Under the pieces are notes generated by a model, which searched no databases, had not been told where the DNA came from, and saw nothing but the letters and a program-made list of their open reading frames with translations. From NCBI GenBank assembly GCA_026214975.1, contig JAOBSW010000129.1, positions 1-64,000 on the forward strand: DNA of 64,000 bases, written 5' to 3'. The stretch is from Gentiana macrophylla (Eukaryota > Streptophyta > Magnoliopsida > Gentianales > Gentianaceae). This document shows, piece by piece, positions 31,721 through 41,727 of this stretch. Positions within the stretch are counted from its first letter, which is position 1. Each line of letters starts with the position of its first letter. Both the position numbers and the translations under genes were made by a program.

Positions 31721-33842
31721 TAAATGGGAAATTTTGATTTTATTATAATAAAAGAAAAGAAAAAAGGGGATTAATGGAAATTAATGTTGATTAAAGGGAA
31801 ATTGATGGAATTAATTTATAATATCTCCTTGTGAGTTATTTTCTACAAATAAAACTTCCCTTTTTCCCTGGGAGTTGTCAGAATTTGTAAAACACGTTCT
31901 TTGAGAGCAAAGGAAAACATAAAGCATGAAAAGGAGATAATCCTCCAATATTCTCATAAAGTGTTGCTAGGATTTTAGAATTAGATAGAGAATTGGAATC
32001 AGTGGGAGAAGGAGTTTGTTTTGATACAGAAAAGTTGACGAGTTGAAATGTAACGGTTTTTGGCCCAAATTGTGGGTTTGATCAAGTCTTCTAGTTTTTC
32101 TTGGTGTAACTCATAGAATAAATGTTGTAGAAACTTGTGATCATGTCTAGCTCTTGTTTGGGAATGTTGAAGAATCAAGGTTTTGCTGCAGATTTTCTTG
32201 AAGTTGCTTAAGAGTTTTACTTTGGTCATGTAAAAGTCTCTTCCTATTGTTTAGTTAAGGTTTTATGATGTTAGGGTTAAGTTATGGAGTTGACTTGTGG
32301 TTAGAAATCATGCTTAAGTATTGTTGTTGTGACATGATATGTTATAGCATGTTTAGCACTTGTTTTGCTGCCGTTTTTCTGAGTAGTTGATGTTTAAAGT
32401 GTCGTGACTGGGTTGGAAATCGTAAAGTATTAAAAAGGGTGATTTTTAGTGAAATCAACCTTTTTGGCGCGCGCCAAGGGTGTTCAAGATGATTCAGGAT
32501 GCTACAATAGGTTTTTAGCGCACGTTTGGGGCTCTTAGCGCGCTTGGAGTGAAACAGGAAGCAGGCAGATTGTTCACGATGTTTTAGCGTGTGCCGAACA
32601 AGTTCAGCACACTCCAAAACTGAACAGAAGGATCTGCAAGCTTTCTGGAGTGTTTCAGAGCACACCAAAGGGACCTTGCGCGAGCCAAAATGTATGATAT
32701 GCTGTTTTAATGTGTTTTAAGATATGGTTCTAGTTTGAGTGTTGTTTCTTGTGCTAATAACATTAATGAACATGAACAAGTCATGATTTAGCTTTTGATG
32801 CGTTTGTTCCAGCACCGAATGGATTCTTCCTAAGAGTTGAACTTCGGAACCGTCGGAAGAGCATGATTGGCTTGTGCTTTGATGAATAAGTATTCATCAG
32901 TGTATGTGTATGTGTTAGGATGTTATGTCTAAGTTGTCTTAAGAGAGGGAGAGGATGGAGTGAGGGAGCCTTTTTTGAAAATACTTAGGATGATAGTTAA
33001 CAACTAATAACAAACGTACTTGTATAGTTAAAAGACTAAATATCATGCTAATATTGGTAAGGCACAAGTTTATATCACGATGTGTGGGCGGTCAGTAAAA
33101 GTGAATAACTCCATAAGTCTACCAGTATAGACTTTAGGTGCGGAGGGACTTCGCCGAACATGTACACTATCGGGGCCAGCCTGTGGCTATTGGTGTGATC
33201 CCCTAATAGATTGCAAACGATACTTCATGGTAAGTAGCACCATGTGCAGTGCCCTTGAATGCTGATGTAATAAAGATAAGCTAAGCTAGAAACAAATAGG
33301 CACGACATATTGATGAACATGAAGTGAATCCTAGAGTTTGAGTTGGTTTCACCAAGACAACTTAAATTATAATAATGGAAACCTTTAATCGTAAAACTTA
33401 ATTATTCAATAGCTCATTCCTCTTGTCTATGTACTTTTGTACTTATCTACATTGCATTTTATTGTATGTTTTGTGTGGTGAGAAGACTAAAATGTGGAAT
33501 CTGCTTTTGCATGACTTTGATGATGATGATGGGTGATCATGCTCTCCTTGTTATACAAAATCTTTTGATACTTTGGTGAAGATTATGTTGTACTAAACTA
33601 TGTATTTCATTTCCTTTATGTTGTATTTTATTTCAAAACTTGTTATATTTCTTATAAGGTGATTTGTAAGATAAGTTTGTTGTACTTTCTTTTAACAATC
33701 GTATTTTGTAAGACATTTCGTTGTTGTAAGTTACCCATTTCCATCTTTAGTATGTTTGAGTTTCTATTCTTAGTAGCATTTATGATTTTCATTTGAGTCT
33801 TTTAGCTTCCGCTTTGCTAAACTCAATACGACATAGTAGAGG

Positions 33843-34456
33843 TGTTGAAACACATATGAGAAACTTGCGATTTAAGAATGATTAAAACAAGAGAAATGCA
33901 AACATAAAGAATGGCGGAATTGATAAAACACAGAAACAAAGAGAACATAGTGATTTAACGTGTTTCCGGCATTATGCCGACAACTCCACGGACAGAAAAA
34001 AAGATATTTTATTATGCATAATGTTACAAGATATTCCACACTCTTGTGAAATCAATACTTTTGAAAGACACACATTGCATTGATTACAACATTGGTATTT
34101 ATAGGCACAAATCCCAAACCCTAACCGCCAAAGATCTTTGTCGGAATTGTCATAAACACCCCAGATGTGGACCCTAGCTCCATTGTTATCCACTGCATTT
34201 AAACTCGTTTCAAAATCGAAGTTTCAAGACTTGTAATCAATCGCCCCAGATGTAGAACTCGGCTATACTCAAAGAAAACTCGCAGACCAAAATCGACTCA
34301 CCGATTTCGTAAGAAACTCAATTGCAGTTCATCAAACTGATTTTCACAGAATGAATATACTTAACTGAACTGATCATCATTCTCAGTCTCAGTTTCTCAC
34401 GGATTAGTTCCACTAGTTTATTCATCAGTTTAGAGATCAAGTCACAAAAACTGACA
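33843..34456 (-). repeat. Copia-D left LTR (3' LTR)
   Basis: The plus-strand text begins tgttgaaacac and ends actgaca, pairing with 38602-39211. The two copies differ at many positions, including whole short words (for example agaatgg versus agtatgt). Confidence 0.92.
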
Positions 34457-34649
34457 AATCTCCACCTTGACTTGAACTCTCATTCACAGTCAACCAGATT
34501 GCATAACCTGATGTACTTGTACCAGATGTATTCATCAATGCTAGGATGTACAGTACCAGAATTCTCCTCGGAATCCACTCAGTTGATATGCCCTCAACTC
34601 AATATCCAGATTTCAGTTTACAAGCTTTGAATATTCAGTAAGTCCAGAC

Positions 34650-35279
34650 ACAACCGAAACTTGCTCTGCTGAACTGGTTTAGTGAACATATCAGCAGGAT
34701 TATCCTTGGTGCTGATCATCTCCATCGCAACCCTCTTCTCATTTCTCGTAAAATGATACCTCACATCAATATGCTCGGTTCTCTCATGATGAACCTCGGT
34801 CCTTAGCTAGACAAATTGCACTCAAATCGTCACAATAAATCTCACTTGATCTTGATGTAGCCCTAAATCACCGACTAGTCCCTTCAACCAGATACCCTCC
34901 TTGGATGCATCAAGAAAAGCCACATACTCAAATTTTCGTGAGTTGATAAAGCCACTCAAGCTCAAGAGTTGCTTTCCAACCGATAACCGAATTCTCAATG
35001 TGAAAACATAACCACCATTGATTTTCTATCGTCCACATCACTGCATAATCAAGATCACAAGATCATTGATCGGTTCTTGAGTATCACCTCCATAAATGAG
35101 ACCAACATCGATGTACCTCTAAGGTACTGAATATACTTTTTACAACTTTCCAGTTGTTCCTTTCTAGGTTGAGCCATAAACCTCGCCGACAACATTGATC
35201 GCTCGAGCCAGATCATGCCTAGTGCACACCATGGCATACATCGATCGCCAACCGCACTAGCATAGGGAACTCTTGACAT
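34650..35279 (-). pseudogene. Copia-D RNase H region, broken
   Basis: The minus strand contains NPADMFT (about 34688-34710), HIDVRYHF-type text (about 34745-34775) and, at 35055-35279, SRVPYASAVGDRCMPWCALG followed by LESCKKYIQYLRGTS. These are the connection and RNase H regions of the TNT1-like lineage. Many indels are present. Confidence 0.8.
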
Positions 35280-35299
35280 GTACTCTTTTTCTCTCGTTG

Positions 35300-36275
35300 A
35301 TTGCGAAGCAAAACTAACAAATCAACATTTGATGCCATAGAGTATCTATTGGCTTAGAAGTCGACATGCAAAACTTTGACAAAATCTTCAGATATAGCCC
35401 TACCGAGATAAAAATAGTTTCTTCCGATTTCTATCTCTAGATCTCCATCCCTAAAATTTTCTTGGCTGCACCCAAATCTTTCATTTCAAACTCAAAGATT
35501 GAGAAGGTCTTTCAGATTCGAACATCGACTTCTTTCTTGCAAACTATATCAAGATGTCATCCACATATAACACAAGATAGATGTATAATCTATCTTCCAA
35601 CCGATCGTTGTAAACACAAAGCAATCATAAGGACTTCTCGTCAGAACTCCAACTGGATCATGTAATCGTCTAACCTTTTATACCACTCGCTCAGAGCTTG
35701 CTTCAATCCATACAAGGACTTCTTCAACTTACACATATAATCTTCCTTGCCGTAAACTTGGAAACCCTCCGCCGGTGAGTCATGTATATCTCTTTGTCTA
35801 CCTCAAAGCAAGTAGAAAAGTTGTCTTCATATCTAATTGCTCAAGTACTAAGTCTTGTTGTGCCAAAGATTCCTAGTAACATACATCGATTGAAGTATGT
35901 CTCGACCACTAGTGAGAATATCTCATCAAAGTCTACCCTTCTTTGTGATCGAACCTCCTCGCGACCGAACGTGCCTTATACTTAACTCCTTTTGCCTCAG
36001 CTTATTCCTTCCTTCTTCTTGAAGATCCATTTGCAAGTAACAACTCTCCTATCAGCTAGATGTTTAACTAGATCCCAAGTCTGATTCTTCAGTAATGACT
36101 CCATTTTATCTCTCATGGCAGCAAGCCATTGAGATGCTTCAGAATATGTCACTGCTTCCCTGTAAGTAGAAGGTTGAATACCATCCACTTCTTCTGCAAC
36201 TTGAAGTGTGTATCCAACCATATAATTAAACCCATACCTCTTGGGAGATATTGGATCTTCTAGCTCTACTGACAA
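35300..36275 (-). pseudogene. Copia-D reverse transcriptase, broken
   Basis: The frame 35997-36275 holds the start (YREAVTYSEASQWLAAMRDKM, LLKNQTWDLVK, VTCKWIFKKKEG). The catalytic YVDDILI box is legible near 35545-35575 and KQA..LYG..QAL-type text near 35690-35720, in other frames. The domain is split by at least four frame breaks. Confidence 0.82.
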
Positions 36276-36596
36276 CTATACTATGTTGACCCATGTTCTT
36301 AGTTTGACGCTCAACTGACATTTGCTCACCGACCGGCTTGGATTCGCCTGTTCAAGAATCGATCGATGAAAATCGACTTTGATCAGTGGATTGTTGCATT
36401 CCAACTGACTCCACCTGAAGCTCCACCTTATTGTCAGTTTTCTCAGTTTCAGAACAGGTTTCAGTTTCAGTTATCATCCTCACTGATGAAGTAAGCATTT
36501 TTCATCAAAAACTGTATCTCTGCTGAGAATAACTCTATTTTATGCTGATAACCAAATTTTGTACCCCTTTACTCCATCATCATACCCCACAAACAC

Positions 36597-37439
36597 TCAT
36601 TTCTTGGCCCTTGGTTCTAGTTTCTCTTCACTGACATGATAGTAAACTGTGCTTCCAAATACCCTTAGAACTGAGTAGTCAGCAGGCTTGCCTGACCATA
36701 TCTCAACTGGTGTTTTGAGATTGATCCCAATGTAAGGAATCCTGTTGATTAAGAAGCAAGCTGTGCTTACAGCTTCTGTCCAAAATCTCCTTGACAAACC
36801 AGCATGAGAAAGCATACATCTTGCTCTCTCCAGAAGAGTTTGATTCATTCTTTCAGCTACACCATTTTGCTGAGAAGTATTCCGGACTGTATGATGTCCG
36901 GCAATGCCTTCAGTTTTGCAAAATATATCAAAATCACCCGCTAATTCTGCATCATTATCTGCATTTAATCCTCTTGATCTTCTTCCCCATCTGATTTTCA
37001 CTAGATCTTTCCACAACTTGTAGTTATTAAATGCTTCACTTTTTTGTTTCATCAGCACCACCCAAGTCATCCTTGAATAGTCATCTATGAATGACACAAA
37101 ATATCTGTGACCACCCAATGACTTCACCTTTGAAGGCCCCCAACAATCAGAATGAATGTAATCAAGTGATGACCTTGTGTTGGGTACCCATTTTGAGAAC
37201 TTGCTCCTATGAAGCTTCCCAAACACACAATGCTCACAAAAGTTCAGATGCTTGACCTTACACTCCCCAAAAAGATCTTTCTGAGAAAGAACATGCATCC
37301 CTTTTTCACTCATGTGACCAAGTCTCATGTGCCACAGTTTTGTAAGCTGTGACTGATGAATCTCAGTTGATGCCATATACAGAGTCCCTTTCTTGACTCC
37401 CTTGAGAACCAAAATTGAATTTTTATACACACTCAGCAC
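36597..37439 (-). pseudogene. Copia-D pre-integrase and integrase
   Basis: This is a continuous 280-residue frame. The pre-integrase zinc region reads LWHMRLGHMSEKGMHVLSQ and CEHCVFGK (H,H,C,C ligands). The integrase core follows with DYIHSDCWGPSKV (first D), FIDDYSRMTWVVLM, a NADNDAEL segment where related copies have RTDNGLEF, and NTSQQNGVAERMNQTLLERA with the catalytic E. After that comes INLKTPVEIWSGKPADYSVLRVFG. The NADNDAEL change keeps the second acidic residue. It is the best preserved integrase of the window. Confidence 0.92.
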
Positions 37440-37808
37440 ACCACTTTCCCCTTATAACTGAATCCCTTGCTGTCCAAAAAACTGAGAGATACCAAGTTTT
37501 TGGTCATTTGTGGAACATGTCTAACTTCACTCAATTTACAAAATCTTTCATTGAACCGAGCCAATCCCAACCACCTTGCAGACCTTGCAGTTTTCCATAG
37601 ATATATGACCACCATCTATCTGCTGATAACTTGAGAACCACTCTCTGTGAGGGCAAATAAGAATTGATGCTCCAGAGTCGAGAACCCACACATCAGTTTG
37701 ATGTGCTGACTCTTCTGCCACTAGAACCAGAACTGTTCTCATGTTGTTTCTTGCTCTTTGGACAATTGGATTTCTAATGTCCCTGCTCCTTACAATAATT
37801 GCAAACAT
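37433..37808 (-). pseudogene. Copia-D aspartic protease
   Basis: VWVLDSGASILICPHREWF gives the D-S-G active-site loop. It is followed, after a frame break, by SEVRHVPQMTKNLVSLSFLD. A histidine usually follows DSGAS as Y/F-H-x-C; here it reads ILICP. Confidence 0.85.
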
Positions 37809-38500
37809 TTATGGATTTAGGGCCTTTGGACCTTGTCTTCTTGGAATTTTTCTTCCTAGATTGACCATGCTCTTTCCATCATTGCTCATCGACTACTAGT
37901 CCAAAGACTGATTGTCTCGCCTCTAGTCGCTTTATGTCTCTCTCCCTGGCATGTAAAGTCGACCTTACATCCTCTTATGCAATCAGATCCTTCCAAACTA
38001 TGAAGGACTTCACAAAGTTTCATAGAAGTCGGGTAATGAAACCAAAGAAAATCAAAGTAGCATCTTCATCCTCAATCTTAACATCAATATTCCTGAGATA
38101 AAGTTATATTGTGTTCAACACATCAAGATGATCTCTCAGCTGAGCCCCCTCATGCATCCTCAGGCTGAATAGCCTCTGCTTCAGCAGCAACTTGTTGGTC
38201 AATGACTTAGTCATGTACAGGCTTTCAAGCTACAACCATAACTTGGCAGCGGTGTCTTCCTCAACAACTTCTATGATAACATAATCAGACAAGCACAACA
38301 TGATGGTTGAATGTGCTTTCTCCTACAGACTAGCATAATCTGTAGAACTGACATCCCCTTTATCAGATAAATGAGTCCACAATCCTTGTTTCTTTAACAA
38401 GGCCCGGCATCTTGATTTTCCACAAACGAAGCCGTTCCTCCCTTGAAAATTTGTCAATCTTTACGTTCATTGCTGACATCCTTCTAATTAAAAACAAACC
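37809..38500 (-). pseudogene. Copia-D gag, broken
   Basis: No long frame survives. Minus-strand text across 37960-38480 still gives gag words in order, such as LYMTKSLTNKLLLKQRLF (about 38160-38215), LREHLDQLN-like text (about 38110-38160) and ED.KIEDEDAT (about 38050-38090). These match Copia-A gag. Zinc-knuckle remnants (CKEQGH) lie near 37775-37800. Confidence 0.75.
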
Positions 38501-38601
38501 TTTGATCACAAAATCCTAGCACCGGTCACCGGTCTTGGTGAAGATCAACTCTGTTCAACTTGCAACTCTCTGAATCTTGAACTTGTCGCCCGATACTAGT
38601 T

Positions 38602-39211
38602 TGTTGAAACACGCTTGAGAAACTTGCGCTTTAAGAAAGATTAAAACAAGAGCAATGCAAACATAAAGTATGTCGGAATTGATAAAGCACACGTAAACAT
38701 AGAGAACACAGTCATTTAACGTGGTTTTCGGCGTTATGCTGACTACTCCACAAATAGAAAATGAGATATTTTATTATGCACAAAGTTACAAGGTATTCCA
38801 TACTCTTGTGAAATGAACACTCTTGAAAGACACACATTGCATTGATTACAACATTGGTATTTATAGCACAAATCCTGAAACCCTAACCGCCAATTATCTT
38901 TGTCGGATTTGTCATAAACACTTCAGATGTGGACCCACACCAAATGTTATTCACCCGACGAAACTCAATTCAAAATTGACTTTCAAAACTTGTAATTAAC
39001 TGCCCAGATATAGAACTCACTATACTTTCAAGAAACCCAAACAGATCAAAATCGATCGGCCGATTTGTAAGAAACTCGCTGCAATTCATCAAACTCGACT
39101 TTCCCATAATCGAATATACTTAATCGATCGACCATCATTATCACCCCTGCTTTCCACATATTAGTTCCACTAGCTTATTCATCGCTTTTAGATCAAGTCA
39201 TCAAATCGACA
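38602..39211 (-). repeat. Copia-D right LTR (5' LTR)
   Basis: The plus-strand text begins tgttgaaacacgcttgag and ends aatcgaca, pairing with 33843-34456. Confidence 0.92.
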
Positions 39212-39504
39212 AGAGGCTTACGATAATATTGAATTTATTTAATATTATACGTGACGAACATTCTATTCTAGATAATAACTCGATATTTGGAAACGGTGCG
39301 TTACATAATCAACTCTTCCATTTTATGGATTATAATCTACTCGTTCAAAAAAAAAAAAAAAAATTGAATTATAATCTACAGGTCAACTCAAAGTGACAAA
39401 GATGTAGGCCAAGAATAATGTAATCTACATGAATAGTAATGTTCCGTGTGTGTATATACACATACCAAGTAATTAATAATAAAGCTTAAAAAATGAATAC
39501 GTAC

Positions 39505-39703
39505 TGCTTCTTTAAGATGGTGGATTGCATATGGCCTTCCTTTTCGCACTGCGTACTGATCAAGTTCATCATGAAAATTAAGAAGCGCATCATACAGAAT
39601 CTTCATATATTCTGGAAGCCCATCCCGTGCGCTCACATCCCATCTAAAACAGGATTATATTATATATTATGTTTGTTTACTGAAATATATAATGCTCTAA
39701 ATA

Positions 39704-39744
<41 letters not shown>

Positions 39745-40466
39745 CCTTTCGATAGCAGCAGTGAAAATCTCGAGTTCTTCAAGAGTGCCATAAGCATCAT
39801 AAGTGTCATCAATGAATGTGATAATTGCAAAATACTTAGCCATCACAATTCGATCATCGGAGTACTGGGGCTCGAAAATCAACGCTAGAGCCCAAAAATA
39901 GCATTCAACCAATCTATCTCTACCGTATGGAAGCTTTGAGGGCATGTCCAATTCCTTCCACCACCTTCAATAAATGTTGACAAATTAAAGCAATTTAAGC
40001 AAAGATGATTTTTTATTTTATTTTTATAAGTATAAAAATAATATATAAGACGAGAGTGACACGATACACTTTTCCATCCTAATTAAATACCTTTGTGCCG
40101 TACTTAGTTCTTGTCTGTGAAGGAGCTGAGTGAAGTTGAATTCCGATTTGGCCAACCTCAGAAGTGATACGTTCTTCAACTTATCTTCTTCATACACCGA
40201 GATGAAACGGCGTGCCTCAAATCGCGGAATGCTTCTATGAATGGATTGCAGCAGTGCATGTTTCACTTGGCTCTCAAGAATAGGACATGAGGGATCTGTT
40301 CTGGAGCTATTTAATTGATTTCTAGTAAACATAAGAGCTTCGTCAAGAATGCCGTCGCGGTGTGTTCTAACATATGAGGCTTCATATAGATTTAGCATTC
40401 CTTTTATGTCATTACTCAAAGAATTTTTGAATGTACCATTCCCGTATGTGAACTGATCGAAGATAT
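39505..40466 (-). pseudogene. Terpene synthase (TPS-a type), three central exons with DDxxD
   Basis: The minus-strand exons are 40091-40466, 39746-39964 and 39505-39643, with canonical splice sites and matching phases. They encode the junction to the catalytic alpha domain (GMLNLYEASYVRTHRDGILD), the [22 protein letters not shown] helix, and [19 protein letters not shown]. The metal-binding motif DDTYD (within [12 protein letters not shown]) and IERWDVSARDGLPEYMKILY follow. The enzyme class ionises prenyl diphosphates, and TPS-a members are usually cytosolic sesquiterpene synthases; the product cannot be inferred. The N-terminal exons (with RxR and the R-rich start) are not found between 40466 and 41727, where Gypsy-G begins. 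The last two exons lie 8 kb away at 30819-31493. These three exons alone show no stop, but the gene as a whole is interrupted. Confidence 0.9.
39709..39745. repeat. TA-rich microsatellite in a terpene synthase intron
   Basis: A tgtgtg run followed by (ta)n lies immediately downstream of the donor of the DDTYD exon. Confidence 0.9.
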
Positions 40467-40633
40467 CTGAATATTAATAAACCACATCAATTTACAAAAA
40501 AACCCTCTCTATAGAAAAGGGAAAATTCGAAAAATACCCCTTTTCGAAATTAGTACGAAAAATACATGGAGCCTATCCCCTGCCTTCAGAAGGGCGATAT
40601 CGCACATATATGGAAAGAAATGTCAGAGACCTT

Positions 40634-40846
40634 TAACCCTCATTTTCTATATTGCTTAGATTAGTAGTTTTTTCAAGTCAATTCACTTTTACATCCACTT
40701 GACTAAAATTTGCTATTTGCTAGTTGACTAAGATTTGTCAATAAGAAACTATGTTGACAAATTTTAGTCAAGTGGATGTGAAATTTAATTGACTTGAAAG
40801 AAACTACTCTAGTCTAAGCGATAGGTAGGAAAAGGAGGGTTAAAGG
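40634..40846. mobile_element. Foldback (long-TIR) MITE-like element
   Basis: The left arm (40634-40728) runs from tttaaccctc through 'agtcaattcacttttacatc' to 'cttgactaaaatttgc'. The right arm (40757-40846) is its inverse, ending gagggttaaa. The arms are about 90 bp each with a loop of about 30 bp. An extra partial copy of one arm follows at 40853-40897. No coding capacity. It lies in the region upstream of the terpene synthase exons. Confidence 0.75.
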
Positions 40847-40897
40847 TAGGGGCAATTCACTTTCACATCCACTTGACTAAAATTTGCTATTTTTGTA

Positions 40898-41727
40898 GAA
40901 AATAGTAAATTCTAGTCAATATAGTTTCTCAATAAATCGCTCTCCTCTACGCCAAGATTAGTGGTTATGCTGTTCAAGATTGGTGAAATCGCCCATAAAC
41001 CGCCCATGTTTGAAATATCGCTCATAAATCGCCCAAGCTAAAAACAATTTTTTTTTTTTCACTTTGAAACGGATTTTATGGTATTTTATTCATTAAACTC
41101 GTTATTTAGATATTTAGTACCAATTTTCGTATGGTTTTTTGTCCATTACAAGTGTGAATAACATTCTTTTGGAAAATCATCACAACTTATTTTTACGTTA
41201 TTGATTATGTCATGACTGCTATCAATCAATATGTCATATACAATATCAAGATCAATGATATGAAATACATTGCGTCATTTTATAGAGACAATGCATGTCA
41301 CTATATATATACATTAAAAAACTGTATTTGTTTTTGGGAGTAGGAGGACTAAGGGGGCTGGGTTTTGCTTTTGTGGGAACAAAATTTTCTAAGAAAAGTT
41401 ATGAGGGGGGTGGGGTGGGAGGGTTGTGACGGCATGGTGGATGCATGTCCCCCGGACGATGAACGATTTTACAGTCCAACAAATACATATTTTTTTATTA
41501 ATAAAGATAATACATCTCAAATTATAACTAATATACAGTTACAATTTATCTTTTTTTTTTTGTTAATTTTGATTTGACAATAATAATATAATGCAAAATA
41601 CGGATAGCTTCAAAGCTTGTTTTTCTATTGTTTTTATTACAATAAATTTTCTTAAAATGTATCTCTTTTGTGATGATTAGTAATAAATTGCTAAGTTATT
41701 TGATAATATTGTGTGATAAGGAAATGG
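40898..41727. other. Spacer between the terpene synthase exons and Gypsy-G
   Basis: No terpene synthase N-terminal exon is visible on the minus strand. The text aatcgcccataaaccgccca (about 40986-41030) holds a twice-repeated 'atcgc(c/t)cataaa(c/t)cgcc' phrase. The rest is AT-rich. Confidence 0.45.

Larger units (their letters stand above)
33843..39211 (-). mobile_element. Copia-D: complete Ty1/Copia element, minus strand, inside the solo LTR
   Basis: The element is 5.37 kb with LTRs of about 612 bp (33843-34456 and 38602-39211). A perfect target duplication agagg lies at 33838-33842 and 39212-39216. On the minus strand a primer site related to tagtatcgggcg follows the 5' LTR (38585-38600), and a purine tract aaggtggagatt precedes the 3' LTR. 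Gag, protease, integrase, reverse transcriptase and RNase H are in Copia order. Gag, RT and RNase H are heavily broken, while integrase keeps a 280-residue frame. The proteins and purine tract are close to Copia-A, so both belong to one lineage. Confidence 0.92.
31562..39305 (+). mobile_element. Solo Ty3/Gypsy LTR, split by Copia-D
   Basis: The two parts 31562-33842 and 39217-39305 together make an LTR of about 2.37 kb. It begins TGTAATATTTTGATTTTTC and ends gcgttaca, like the 2.1-kb LTR of Gypsy-G (41728-43841), which begins TGTAATATCCCGATTTTTG and ends ggcgttaca. Internal blocks also correspond, such as 'gtgcttcgat/gtgctttgat..tgtatgtg' and 'ggaccgtcg/gaaccgtcgg'. No internal region or second LTR follows, so it is a solo LTR. 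The flanks read taatt (31557-31561) and taatc (39306-39310), a duplication with one mismatch. It lies within the large terpene synthase intron. Confidence 0.82.

Noticed and set aside
39493..39888. 131-residue plus-strand frame
   Set aside because: It is antisense to terpene synthase exons and crosses the TA microsatellite between them.
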